A DNA stretch of 51,983 nt from Proteobacteria bacterium ST_bin16 (GTDB taxonomy: Bacteria; Pseudomonadota; Gammaproteobacteria; Burkholderiales; Nitrosomonadaceae), in contig MSXT01000020.1 in NCBI GenBank assembly GCA_002083595.1, positions 1 to 51,983 on the forward strand, written 5' to 3'. The notes under the pieces are model-generated. The model saw nothing but the letters and a program-made list of their open reading frames with translations, searched no databases and was not told the origin of the DNA. The position numbers and the translations under genes are program-made. How positions within the stretch are numbered: position 1 is the first letter of the stretch; every line of letters begins with the position of its first letter. Shown piece after piece: positions 26,337-35,562 of this stretch.

Positions 26337-28442
26337 TCACACCTTGAAGTTCGATACCGATGCTTTCAGCTCGGACGCGAATCCTGCGATCTGTTTGATC
26401 GATCCCGTGGTTTTCAGCGTTCCTTGTGTCGTCTGCCGGGTAATATGAAGAATTTCTTCCATATTGGCAACCACCTTATGCGCCGCCCGTGTCTGCGTGT
26501 TGGTCACGTCAAAAATATGCGTGACCAGCTGCGCCAGTTGCTTGGATACTTGTTCGATTTCTTCTAGCGCCCGGCCCGCCGCGTCGGAGCGTTTCGCGCC
26601 TTTTGCCACGCCGAGCGTACTGCGTTCCATCGCCGCGATGGCATCCCGGGTGTCGCCCTGAATGGTGACGATCAATTCGCTGATCTGTTTACTGGCTTCC
26701 GCCGACCGTTCCGCCAGCCGCTGCACTTCTTGTGCAATCACGGTAAATCCGTGCCCGGCTTCACCGGCGGCAGTCGCCTGCAATGCCGCGTTCAACGCCA
26801 GCACGTTGGTTTGATCGGTGATGCCGGTGATCAACGCGACAATCTCGCCGATTTCCTGCGAGCTTTCGCCCAGGCGCTTAATCCGTTTCGAGGTATCTTG
26901 GATGTGCGTGCGGATTTCGTTCATTCCGGCGATCGACTCACGCACCGCCAGCGTACCTTTCTCCGCCGCGGCCAATGATTGTTTCGCGACTTTGGCGGAT
27001 TCCGTCGCCATATCCGATATCTCACCGATCGATTCCGTCATGCCAACAACCGCCAGAGTGGTTTGTTCGATTCTATCCGTTTGCTGCTGCGCCGCGGTTA
27101 ACAAACCGGACGAAACTTGCTGCGCTTGATGGGATGCTTTCACCACCAATGCGCCCGCCTGATTGACTTGCTCCACCAGCGTGTGCAATTCCTCGATGGT
27201 ACTGTTGATGGCGTCGGCAATCGCACCGGTCATATGGTTGGTGATGTCGGTGCGCACCGTCAGATCGCCGTCGGCGATTTTTTTCATGTCGTCCAACAGT
27301 GTCACAATCGCTTTTTGCGCTTTCTCGACTTCGTTGCGGTTGGCCAGATTCTGGTGATAGGCATTGCGCCGTACCGACCGGATTAACAAGATCAATACCA
27401 GCACGGCACACGTAGCCAAGATCATCGCCAGCGTATTCAGCAGCAGCGCAGCATGACTGTTTTGCTGCTGTATTTCATCGTCGAGTGTTGCAGCTTGTTC
27501 CTGCATCACAGCTTGGTTGTTCACAATTTCGTCGATTGCGGATTCCATCGTCAGCGCGATAGGAATTTCCTTACGGATGATATGTAAATGCTCGTCAAAT
27601 TTTCTCAACTGCGCATACGCATGCGATAACAGATCCTGGATCACCTCGTGCTTGCTGGAAATCGCGCCAAGACCATGATTGCCTTGACTCAGGGTTTGGA
27701 TCATCGCGGCAACTTGCGCGTGATCCTGCGCCAGTTGCGCAGTGATTTCCACCAGCGGCGCTTCGAGCGGCAGCAGGGTCTTCACATTTTTGGCCACGGT
27801 GCGCGCATGTATTTTGATCGTTTCCACGGTACGTATTTCTTGGGATAGATTTCCGGCTTCCGTCATGCGATTGATCAGTTCATCCATACGTCTCGCCAAC
27901 TGGCTGTGTGCATTATTGATCGCTTTGATGCTGTTGTTGAGCCGTATGAGAGGTTCCTGCTGATTCAGAATCAAATCGATCCTTTGATCTTCCAGCTGCC
28001 AGTTTCTGAAATAAGTATGCAAGCCCGGCGCTAATGAATCATCCGCAACCGCCACGGTTGTGCCGCGATACGAACCGCCTTGCAATAACAGGGTAATGTC
28101 ACGATTGAATTGCTGGCGGCTGTCGCGCAACCGGGCAAATGCTTCTGCTTCGCCAAGCAGCGCCTGTTGTAAGGCATTGGCGATATGCGCATGCTGAATT
28201 TGCAACTGCGCGGCCAGCTCCGGCTGAATTGCATTCTGTCTGGCTTGGCGCACACTGATGGTTAGTGTCATCAGCAACAGCACGGTAAAAAACATCACGA
28301 CGCCACCCAGCACCCAGCTATTGTTCACAAGAGATGTATTTTTAGGAATATTTTTCTTTGCGGGCACCGCAAGCACCGGTAACTTCTTACCTAACGCAAC
28401 CAAACCGGTTGGCAATCCGAATTTAGAAAAATTGTCTTCCAT
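26337..28442 (-). CDS. pilJ: Methyl-accepting chemotaxis protein PilJ
   Basis: 701 residues from the ATG at 28442, chosen because GGAGA lies 6-7 bases ahead; an upstream in-frame start has no such site. It has a membrane helix near 37-60, a periplasmic PilJ-type helical sensor region, a second membrane helix (LAMILATCAVLVLILLI), a HAMP domain and a long cytoplasmic signalling coil with VIAQEVQRLAERSAEASKQI. PilJ senses surface or pilus state and controls the PilL kinase encoded next. The start of the operon is here. Confidence 0.93.
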   Translation of the reverse strand: MEDNFSKFGLPTGLVALGKKLPVLAVPAKKNIPKNTSLVNNSWVLGGVVMFFTVLLLMTLTISVRQARQNAIQPELAAQLQIQHAHIANALQQALLGEAEAFARLRDSRQQFNRDITLLLQGGSYRGTTVAVADDSLAPGLHTYFRNWQLEDQRIDLILNQQEPLIRLNNSIKAINNAHSQLARRMDELINRMTEAGNLSQEIRTVETIKIHARTVAKNVKTLLPLEAPLVEITAQLAQDHAQVAAMIQTLSQGNHGLGAISSKHEVIQDLLSHAYAQLRKFDEHLHIIRKEIPIALTMESAIDEIVNNQAVMQEQAATLDDEIQQQNSHAALLLNTLAMILATCAVLVLILLIRSVRRNAYHQNLANRNEVEKAQKAIVTLLDDMKKIADGDLTVRTDITNHMTGAIADAINSTIEELHTLVEQVNQAGALVVKASHQAQQVSSGLLTAAQQQTDRIEQTTLAVVGMTESIGEISDMATESAKVAKQSLAAAEKGTLAVRESIAGMNEIRTHIQDTSKRIKRLGESSQEIGEIVALITGITDQTNVLALNAALQATAAGEAGHGFTVIAQEVQRLAERSAEASKQISELIVTIQGDTRDAIAAMERSTLGVAKGAKRSDAAGRALEEIEQVSKQLAQLVTHIFDVTNTQTRAAHKVVANMEEILHITRQTTQGTLKTTGSIKQIAGFASELKASVSNFKV

Positions 28443-28747
28443 TGTGTTCTCCAGTGTGTACCCTGGTTTGTTCAATTAAATATGCTAATCAATGACATTC
28501 GCTGTCCGGTTTTACCAGGATTGGCGATAGCTTAACTGTTATAAGATTTGATCAAAGGCGGGATAAAGACCGTAAAGTGAGGTCTTTTAAAAATCGAAGC
28601 GGCTATGCATTTATCGCCGCCCATTAAGTCAGGTTGCTTACGTGATTGCTAAGGTGCGGATACGAGGAATTGTGCTGCGGATGATGAGTGCCCTCTCATT
28701 ACAGGCATAGCCTGCGGATAGAGAAGTCTGCAAATGGGTGTGGCAAA
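28443..28747. other. Intergenic region with a possible hxlR terminator
   Basis: About 305 bp between pilJ and the HxlR gene. A hairpin, AAAGACC at 28565-28571 and GGTCTTT at 28581-28587, could end the HxlR transcript about 160 bp past its stop; the T-run is weak. The pilJ promoter should also be here. No coding frame is credible. Confidence 0.4.
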
Positions 28748-29068
28748 TTATTGGGTTCCGACACGATATTTCTTTCCCCACTCGTCCATCACAAACAAGA
28801 TGGATTTAAGCGAATACCCTAATGGAGATAGCGAATATTCAACACGTGGAGGAGTTTCGTTGAAATCATTCCGGACAATTAATTGATGCATTTCCATTTC
28901 ACGTAACTGCCGGCTTAAAGTGCGGTGAGTAATTCCAGTCAAGTTTCTCTGGAGCTCATTGAATCGCATAGCACCTCCCAGCAAGTTATGAATAATCAGA
29001 ACTTTCCATCTTCCCCCAATGACCTTCAATGTCACCTCGACGGGACAACACACTGCTTTAGCTGGCAT
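28748..29068 (-). CDS. HxlR-family transcriptional regulator
   Basis: 106 residues with the HxlR winged-helix layout: CCPVEVTLKVIGGRWKVLII, then RFNELQRNLTGITHRTLSRQ and a PPRVEYSLSPLG wing. The N-terminal Cys before Pro is the residue that in several HxlR proteins senses electrophiles, quinones or oxidants. It is divergent from the SnoaL-isochorismatase-amidohydrolase genes about 190 bp away and probably represses them. Ligand unknown. Confidence 0.92.
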   Translation of the reverse strand: MPAKAVCCPVEVTLKVIGGRWKVLIIHNLLGGAMRFNELQRNLTGITHRTLSRQLREMEMHQLIVRNDFNETPPRVEYSLSPLGYSLKSILFVMDEWGKKYRVGTQ

Positions 29069-29259
29069 TTCTGAATCTCCCTGTTTTTGACAGTATCCTT
29101 TTTGTGCGTACTTGTAATTAATTCTGGTGGTATTACTCTATCACGCAGACCAATCAACTTCTGTAATTTGCGCTTGATGGCCATAACGGTGCCAGCCGTG
29201 CTCAAGGAACATCGCGCTTCTTCAATGACAGGGAAACCATCACTACATAGGTGCTCACA

Positions 29260-29610
29260 ATGACTTTGGAAGAACAACTCGATGACCTCAATCAAATGAT
29301 TCTAAAAGGTGAAATATTGCAATCGATGGACAAGTACTACCACCCCGATTGCATCGTTATCGAAAAAAATGATGTGGTAGCAAAAGGTTTAAAGCAAGCC
29401 AAAGACCGGGAATCTGAGCTATTCAAAGGCGTTGAAGCATGGCTTAAATCGGAAATTATATCGACCGCGGTGGGTGAAAATGTGACCATGACCGAGTGGC
29501 ATTATGAATATAAACATAAAGATTACGGGCACAAAAAATTTGATCAAGTAGCGGTACAACACTGGAAAGATGGCAAGATCATCAGTGACCGGTTCTATGC
29601 GCTGTACTAA
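29260..29610 (+). CDS. SnoaL-like small protein
   Basis: 116 residues from the ATG at 29260 (a GTG three codons earlier is in frame). It has the NTF2/SnoaL pattern: an N-terminal helix (TLEEQLDDLNQMI), MDKYYHPDCIVIE, a long second helix with charged residues, and alternating strands ending QVAVQHWKDGKIISDRFY. These form a cone-shaped pocket that binds a small hydrophobic ligand, and some members are isomerases or hydrolases; no catalytic pair can be assigned. It leads the HxlR-controlled cluster, 99 bp ahead of the isochorismatase-family gene. Confidence 0.8.
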   Translation: MTLEEQLDDLNQMILKGEILQSMDKYYHPDCIVIEKNDVVAKGLKQAKDRESELFKGVEAWLKSEIISTAVGENVTMTEWHYEYKHKDYGHKKFDQVAVQHWKDGKIISDRFYALY

Positions 29611-29709
29611 GGAAACGCCGAGAAACTGCTGCGCTTGACCATCGCTCGCCACCTTTCAGCGTTATCTTCAGCAATCATTTCATCATCAACAACCTAAAGG
29701 AGTGCAGCA

Positions 29710-30338
29710 ATGAACAAAGCTTTCAAATACAACCGACTTTCCAAAGATGATGCCGCTTTACTACTGGTAGATCATCAGGCGGGCCTTATTTCTCTAGTAC
29801 AAGATTTCTCACCGAATGAATTTAAAAATAACGTGTTAGCACTGACGGCTTGCGGCAAATACTTTAACTTGCCAACCATTCTGACCACCAGTTTCGAAGA
29901 TGGCCCGAATGGGCCGCTGGTTCCGGAAATCAAGGCGATGCATCCAACCGCACCCTATATTGCACGTCCGGGTAATATCAATGCCTGGGATAATGAAGAT
30001 TTTGTCAACGCCGTCAGAAAAACTGGCCGCAAACAATTGATCATCGCCGGTGTGGTTACCGAAGTGTGTGTCGCTTTCCCCGCATTATCCGCGATCGAAG
30101 AAGGCTACGAAGTATTTGTAGTAACCGATGCACCGGCACTTTCGACGAGGTGACCCGCCACACGGCCTGGTTGCGCATGCAGGCAGCGGGCGTGCAATTG
30201 GTGAACTGGTTCGGCGTAGCTTGTGAACTGCATCGCGACTGGCGCAACGACATCGAAGGTTTGGGTACGTTATTCTCTAATCATTTACCCAACTACCGTA
30301 ACCTGATGACAAGTTACTTTACCATCACCAAAAAATGA
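29710..30338 (+). pseudogene. Isochorismatase-family hydrolase (YcaC-like), frameshifted
   Basis: The first frame (29710-30153) encodes the YcaC-type cysteine hydrolase core: LLLVDHQAGL with the catalytic Asp, the Lys of RKQLIIAG, and VVTEVCVAFPA with the nucleophilic Cys. After VVTDA at about 30131 the frame reads ALSTR and stops. Shifting by one base restores GTFDEVTRHTAWLRMQAAG and the rest of the family C-terminus to a stop at 30336-30338. A single missing base next to the CACCGG explains it. Either a recent inactivation or a sequencing error. AAGGAG precedes the ATG. Confidence 0.85.
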
Positions 30339-30389
30339 ACGCTCTCTAAAACCGGCACGCGCGCCGCTGAACCTTCAGGAGGATCGTCC

Positions 30390-32261
30390 ATGAACAATCT
30401 CAAAGCGCAACTGATCCTACGCAATGGCCAATTCGCGACGCTCGACCGCCGGAATCCGCAAGCAACAGCGGCCGCCATTGCCGATGGCCATTTCATCGCC
30501 GTGGGGAACGATCACGAGGTCATGCATTTTGCCGATAGCGCAACGCCAGTGATTGATCTTAATCGCCGCCGCGTCATCCCAGGATTGATCGATTCGCACT
30601 TGCACTTTATCCGTGGCGGACTCAACTACAATCTGGAGCTGCGCTGGGACGGCATCCCTTCGCTGACCGATGCCATGCGCCGCTTGAAGGAGCAAGTGAC
30701 GCGCACACCCGCGCCGCAATGGGTGCGCATTGTCGGCGGTTTTACAGAAATGCAGTTTGCCGAGAAACGCTTGCCGACACTGGATGAAATCAACGCCGTA
30801 GCGCCGGATACTCCGGTCTTCATTTTGCATCTTTATGACCGTGCGCTGCTGAACCGTGCGGCATTGCGCGCCTGCGGCTATGATCGTGACACACCCAATC
30901 CGCCGGGCGGTTTGATTGCTAAGGATGACCATGGAGAACCAACCGGGCTGCTGTTGGCCGAACCCAATGCGCTGATCCTGTATTCCGCGCTCGCCCGGGG
31001 TCCGAAACTGCCGTACGACTATCAGATCAACTCAACCCGGCACTTTATGCGGGAAATGAATCGCTTGGGGATAACCAGCGTGATTGACGCCGGTGGCGGT
31101 TATCAGAATTATCCCGACGACTACAAAATCATCGAAGATCTGCATCAAGCGGGCGAACTGACTTTGCGCATAGCGTACAACCTGTTTACCCAAAAAGCCG
31201 GGGAAGAAATTACGGACTTCACTCAATGGGGCAAAATGCTGAAACCCGGGGACGGCGATGGCTATTACCGTCACAATGGCGCGGGCGAAATGCTGGTGTT
31301 TTCTGCAGCGGATTTTGAGGATTTTCGCATGCCGCGCCCGGATATGGCGCCACACATGGAAAATGACCTGGAAGCCGTGGTGCGCATTCTTGTCAGCAAT
31401 CGCTGGCCATTTCGATTGCATGCCACCTACAATGAAACCATCTCACGCGCGCTCGATGTATTCGAGAAAGTAAATCGCGACATTCCTTTTGATGGCATTC
31501 ATTGGTTTTTTGATCACGCAGAAACTGTCACCGACATCAATCTTGAACGTATCGCCAAACTGGGTGGCGGCATTGCCATCCAGCATCGCATGGCTTACCA
31601 GGGCGAACTTTTCGTGCAACGCTACGGACGTAAAGCCGCCGAACGCACACCACCCTATAAACGTATGCTGGAAATGGGGATCCATACCGGTGCCGGTACC
31701 GATGCCACTCGTGTCGCCAGTTACGACCCCTGGAATGCGCTCTATTGGCTTAATACCGGTAAAACTTTGGGCAACCTTCCGCTGTATCCGGCAGAAAATC
31801 TTGTCGATCGCGAAACTGCATTACGGCTTTATACACAGGCTAATACTTGGTTCTCGAACGAAGAAGGCATCAAAGGCCAGATCAAACCGGGCCAATACGC
31901 GGACCTCGCCGTGTTATCCGCAGATTTTTTCGGCATCCCGGAAGATGAAATCCGGCAGCTTGTCTCAGTACTCACCATAGTTGGCGGGCGTATTGTCTAT
32001 GGTGACGGCGAATTCAGTGCGTTAGCTCCACCCCTTCCGCCAGCCATGCCGGATTGGTCACCCGTCAATCATTTTGACGGTTATTTTAAACCGGTAGCCA
32101 ACGCCGCAGCATCACACCAAGCTGCACAATCAAACTGCGGCTGCGCATCCCGTTGCGCTGTGCACGGCCACGCCCATGGGCGTGCCTATCAAAACACAGT
32201 GGCTGTCAGCGATCAGCGCGGCTTCTGGGGTGCACTCGGCTGTTCGTGCTGGGCGATATAA
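30390..32261 (+). CDS. Metal-dependent amidohydrolase (YtcJ-like) with Cys/His-rich tail
   Basis: 623 residues of the Amidohydro_3 type: a small beta domain at the start (RNGQFATLD), VIPGLIDSHLHFIRGG with the metal-binding HxH, the TIM barrel, FDHAETV, TGAGTDATRVASYDPW near the active site, and a closing GQYADLAVLS strand. The substrate is not evident. After residue 570 a tail has CGCASRC, HGHAHG and a final CSCWAI, possibly a further metal site. AGGAGG stands 8 bases before the ATG. It ends the HxlR-linked cluster, 51 bp after the frameshifted hydrolase. Confidence 0.88.
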   Translation: MNNLKAQLILRNGQFATLDRRNPQATAAAIADGHFIAVGNDHEVMHFADSATPVIDLNRRRVIPGLIDSHLHFIRGGLNYNLELRWDGIPSLTDAMRRLKEQVTRTPAPQWVRIVGGFTEMQFAEKRLPTLDEINAVAPDTPVFILHLYDRALLNRAALRACGYDRDTPNPPGGLIAKDDHGEPTGLLLAEPNALILYSALARGPKLPYDYQINSTRHFMREMNRLGITSVIDAGGGYQNYPDDYKIIEDLHQAGELTLRIAYNLFTQKAGEEITDFTQWGKMLKPGDGDGYYRHNGAGEMLVFSAADFEDFRMPRPDMAPHMENDLEAVVRILVSNRWPFRLHATYNETISRALDVFEKVNRDIPFDGIHWFFDHAETVTDINLERIAKLGGGIAIQHRMAYQGELFVQRYGRKAAERTPPYKRMLEMGIHTGAGTDATRVASYDPWNALYWLNTGKTLGNLPLYPAENLVDRETALRLYTQANTWFSNEEGIKGQIKPGQYADLAVLSADFFGIPEDEIRQLVSVLTIVGGRIVYGDGEFSALAPPLPPAMPDWSPVNHFDGYFKPVANAAASHQAAQSNCGCASRCAVHGHAHGRAYQNTVAVSDQRGFWGALGCSCWAI

Positions 32262-32302
32262 CCCCATTCTGCAACAAAACCTCCCGGCACGGACATGGAA
32301 CA

Positions 32303-32328
32303 AGAACGGATGCATTCATCCGTTCTTT
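32303..32328. terminator. Terminator hairpin after the amidohydrolase gene
   Basis: AAGAACGGATG (32303-32313) pairs perfectly with CATCCGTTCTT (32318-32328) around a CATT loop, 41 bp after the amidohydrolase stop. It lies between convergent genes and may serve both directions; the T-run is short. Confidence 0.65.
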
Positions 32329-32359
32329 GCACCCATAAAATAGAAAACAACCTAGCGTT

Positions 32360-32689
32360 TTACCCGCGGAGCTTACCGGATACTTTGCGCCGGTACGCCA
32401 CCATTCCTATCAAGCCCAAACCCGCCAATAACATGGCGTAGGTTTCCGGTTCGGGTACCGGAGACAGCAAAAAAGCGTGGCCATCGTTGATTCCCAAGAG
32501 TGGATTGATGGCGGTGCCGACAATCGCGCCGTGATCGTTGATACCAGCCGCTTCCTTTAGTACCCAGCCAGCGCTGACCAGGGCGGGATCCAGCAAATTG
32601 TTCAAATCGATCAGCGCGCTACCATCCCAGAACGTTGCATGCTGGGAGCCATCGGCCAACTCGCTCCAGCCTGCCATCGAAACGAGCAA
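32360..32689 (-). pseudogene. Truncated HAF-repeat/PEP-CTERM protein gene
   Basis: The frame encodes HAF-type repeat segments (HATFWDG, INDHGAIVGT, HAFLLSP) followed by a full PEP-CTERM sorting tail (VPEPETYAMLLAGLGLIG, then a Tyr-Arg-Arg-Lys basic end). There is no signal peptide, the only possible start is a poor TTG, and a stop lies in frame at 32699-32701. Full-length relatives have several hundred residues before this point. So it is the 3' end of a deleted gene. A related tail occurs in the intact protein at 37568-38146. Confidence 0.75.
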
Positions 32690-33161
32690 CTGCGATGGCT
32701 AGAATAGTTGTTTGATTGCCCGACAGACCGGTGGAATATTGACCGGACATGCGCACAATGGGGTGGCAGCAGATGAAAGCGAAGGTAGTCCGCAGTTATT
32801 GTTTGATGAGGTTGAATGAAATTCACTGGCCGCTGATATCGCATCAGGATTACCGCTATAGAGCGGACGAGAATTTCAACCGGATAGGATGATTATTCAC
32901 ACATTCGCTCCCCTACATTGTTATGCGGGCGTGTCAACGGCGTCAATGCGGCATATTGTCACAGAATTCCGTATCAATAACGGATACTGTCCACGTGGCA
33001 GCGTCCCATTTACAATCGGGTTATGCAGTTTCGAGGGATGAAACGAGGTTTATATTTCCGTGCATGGAAAACGAGCGGACTTGTGACTATACAGGCGACC
33101 GGATAGCCGGACTTTTAATCCGCTTGGCCGCATTCGAAACAGATTTCTAGATTATTTGGAG
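32690..33161. other. Gene-free region upstream of the HAF fragment
   Basis: About 470 bp between the truncated PEP-CTERM gene and the end of ilvA. A frame at 32923-33150 is present, but its composition does not look like a protein and it has no ribosome binding site. I saw no further HAF-coding segments, repeats or RNA genes. Confidence 0.4.
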
Positions 33162-34673
33162 TCACCCAAGAAACAATTTATACGCGGGATTCTTGGTTTC
33201 ATCCCAATAGTGGTAACCCAGTTGGTCAAGAAAAGCCCTGAAGCTGGATTTCTCTTCCGGCGGCACTTGGATGCCGATCAGCACGCGGCCATAGTCGGCG
33301 CCGTGGTTGCGGTAGTGAAACAGGCTGATATTCCAATTGTGGCTGAGGTTGTTGAGGAAGTTCATCAACGCGCCGGGACGATCGGGAAATTCGAAGCGGT
33401 AGATGATTTCATCCTTAACCGCCTGAGCCCGCCCGCCGACCAAGTGGCGCACATGCAGCTTGGCCATTTCGTTGTTGCTCATGTCTTCCGTGGCCAGCCC
33501 GCTTTGTTTTAACTCTTTGATCAATTGCTGCGTTTCTTCCTGATTGCGTACCGATACGCCGACAAATACATGCGCCACCTTGGGATCGGCATAGCGGTAA
33601 TTGAATTCGGTAATACTTTTAGTGCCGAGTAAATTGCAGAATTTCTTGAAACTGCCGGGGTGCTCGGGAATCGCCACAGACATCACCGCCTCGCGCTGCT
33701 CACCGATTTCCGCGCGTTCGGAAATGTGACGCAAGCGATCGAAATTCATATTGGCACCGGACGCGATCGCGACCAGCGTTTTATGCAGGATTTTCTCGCG
33801 CGCGACATACGCTTTGATACCGGCAATCGACAGCGCGCCGGAAGGCTCCAGTATCGTGCGCGTATCTTCGAATACATCCTTGACTGCCGCGCAAATGGCG
33901 TCGGTATCGACCAGAATCACTTCGTCGACCAGTTCACGGCACAAGCGGAACGTTTCCTTGCCGACATGCCGCACCGCCACGCCATCGGCAAACAGCCCCA
34001 CTTGCGCAAGCTTGACCCGGCGGCCGCTTTGCAGCGAGCGGTACATCGCATCGGCGTCGACCGGCTCGACGCCGATGATTTTGATTTTCGGATACAGCCG
34101 TTTCGCATACGCCGCAATGCCGGAGATCAGGCCACCGCCGCCGATTGGCACAAAAATGGCGTGAATCGGGCCGGTATGCTGGCGCAGAATTTCCATGCCG
34201 ACCGTCCCCTGCCCGGCAATCACATCCGGATCGTCGTAAGGATGCACAAACGTGGCCTGCTCTTCCTTAGCCAGTTGTATCGCATGCTCATACGCATCGT
34301 TATACGAATCGCCATGCAAAGCCACCGTGGCGCCATGCCCCATGACAGCATTCACCTTGATTTGCGGCGTCGTCACCGGCATCACGATGGTGGCGGAACA
34401 ATTGAGCCTTTTCGCCGCCAGTGCTACGCCTTGCGCATGATTCCCGGCGGAAGCGGCAATCACCCCGCGATTGCGGACTGCGGGTGTTAACTTGATCATT
34501 TTGTTATACGCGCCGCGCAACTTGAACGAAAAAACCTGCTGCAAATCTTCCCGCTTCAACAACACCTGATTATGGATACGCCCGGATAAATTGGCAGCAA
34601 GCTCCAACGGACTCTCGATCGCCACATCGTAAACCTGTGCGGTCAGTATTCTTTCAAGGTAATTGTTTCTCAT
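33162..34673 (-). CDS. ilvA: Biosynthetic threonine dehydratase (threonine ammonia-lyase)
   Basis: 503 residues. The PLP lyase domain has VFSFKLRGAYNKM with the PLP-binding Lys, SAGNHAQGVALAA for the phosphate loop, and GGGGLISGIA. The C-terminal third holds two ACT-like regulatory domains (EHPGSFKKFCNLLG, and FPDRPGALMNFL), the signature of the biosynthetic, isoleucine-inhibited form. It deaminates threonine to 2-oxobutanoate, the first step to isoleucine. It stands alone, with its 3' end facing the gene-free region. Confidence 0.97.
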   Translation of the reverse strand: MRNNYLERILTAQVYDVAIESPLELAANLSGRIHNQVLLKREDLQQVFSFKLRGAYNKMIKLTPAVRNRGVIAASAGNHAQGVALAAKRLNCSATIVMPVTTPQIKVNAVMGHGATVALHGDSYNDAYEHAIQLAKEEQATFVHPYDDPDVIAGQGTVGMEILRQHTGPIHAIFVPIGGGGLISGIAAYAKRLYPKIKIIGVEPVDADAMYRSLQSGRRVKLAQVGLFADGVAVRHVGKETFRLCRELVDEVILVDTDAICAAVKDVFEDTRTILEPSGALSIAGIKAYVAREKILHKTLVAIASGANMNFDRLRHISERAEIGEQREAVMSVAIPEHPGSFKKFCNLLGTKSITEFNYRYADPKVAHVFVGVSVRNQEETQQLIKELKQSGLATEDMSNNEMAKLHVRHLVGGRAQAVKDEIIYRFEFPDRPGALMNFLNNLSHNWNISLFHYRNHGADYGRVLIGIQVPPEEKSSFRAFLDQLGYHYWDETKNPAYKLFLG

Positions 34674-34833
34674 GGTAGGAAGTAATTAAATCCGGGCGAA
34701 TTTTTAATCAATAAACGCGACGGGATTTTAGCATGATCGAAGATAAGATAAGTTTTGTTACGGTTATGAAATAAGTTATATTTTAGAGATCAAAGTTACT
34801 TCTTTATTTAGAGAACAGGATACAGCCAATACT

Positions 34834-35562
34834 ATGAGGAACATTAAGCTCTTGTTGGAAGATGTTTCGTGCCTGTATGGCGAGGAACAGAGCGACTTAT
34901 TGTCCCCATGTATTAACTCGATTTTAGATCGACAATTCTACGTGCGCTTCCATTTTCAAGAAGGCATGAAACTACTCAAAGAATTTCTTCAAGATAGAGA
35001 TGGTCCGCATGCCTTGATCAGGCTCGCTCTGCGTAAAGATCAGGACGAATCTAACGAGTTTTATCTCCGGCGCAAACAAGCTAAGGCACATATGGTCGCA
35101 TGCATGCAAAGTATGCACACTTTGTCTGATACACTTGCCCACGTTGTCTATTTCTCGACTGGTCAGAATCTCGATACAAAGACATGCCTGGAATCTAAAA
35201 AAGTATTGATGTTCTCGGTTCAAAAAGCATTGAAACTAGACCCGACCAAGGCTGAGATTGAAGGCTTACTGAAGCAATTGACTGAGCATGTCGATTACCG
35301 ATATCTTGCTGACATTGTCAATCACTCCAAGCATAGGAGAATCATCGGGACGCCGTTTTCCGTTAGCATGATTGAAGATGCCGATCAACCACCTTATGGA
35401 TTGCAATTAGAGGCCTTTGAGCACGAGGGGAGAACCCATTCGTCGAAATGGCTAGAGCCTTTTCTCGAAAGGGAATACAAGCGCCAAGCCGATTTAATTA
35501 TTCAAATCGGCGAAAAATTAAACCGCTGGGTGAAAAACAAACGCACTCTAGCAGACCTATGA
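34834..35562 (+). CDS. Hypothetical protein, 242 aa
   Basis: A complete frame with a mainly helical, charged composition, no signal peptide and no membrane segment. Landmarks are EEQSDLLSPCINSILD, LRRKQAKAHMVACMQSMHTL and DIVNHSKHRRIIGTP. I do not recognise the family. The 3' end overlaps the convergent sbcB gene by 6 bp. Codon use is AT-richer than its neighbours, so it may be an acquired gene; that is inference. Confidence 0.6.
   Translation: MRNIKLLLEDVSCLYGEEQSDLLSPCINSILDRQFYVRFHFQEGMKLLKEFLQDRDGPHALIRLALRKDQDESNEFYLRRKQAKAHMVACMQSMHTLSDTLAHVVYFSTGQNLDTKTCLESKKVLMFSVQKALKLDPTKAEIEGLLKQLTEHVDYRYLADIVNHSKHRRIIGTPFSVSMIEDADQPPYGLQLEAFEHEGRTHSSKWLEPFLEREYKRQADLIIQIGEKLNRWVKNKRTLADL

Noticed and set aside
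29032..29295. Minus-strand frame between the HxlR and SnoaL-like genes
   Set aside because: It overlaps the promoter region and the starts of both real genes and has no recognisable sequence.
32923..33150. 75-codon frame in the gene-free region
   Set aside because: No ribosome binding site, no protein-like pattern and no neighbour; kept as intergenic.
33660..34490. 276-codon frame opposite ilvA
   Set aside because: Antisense to conserved ilvA motifs, Arg/His/Asp-rich, with no ribosome binding site.
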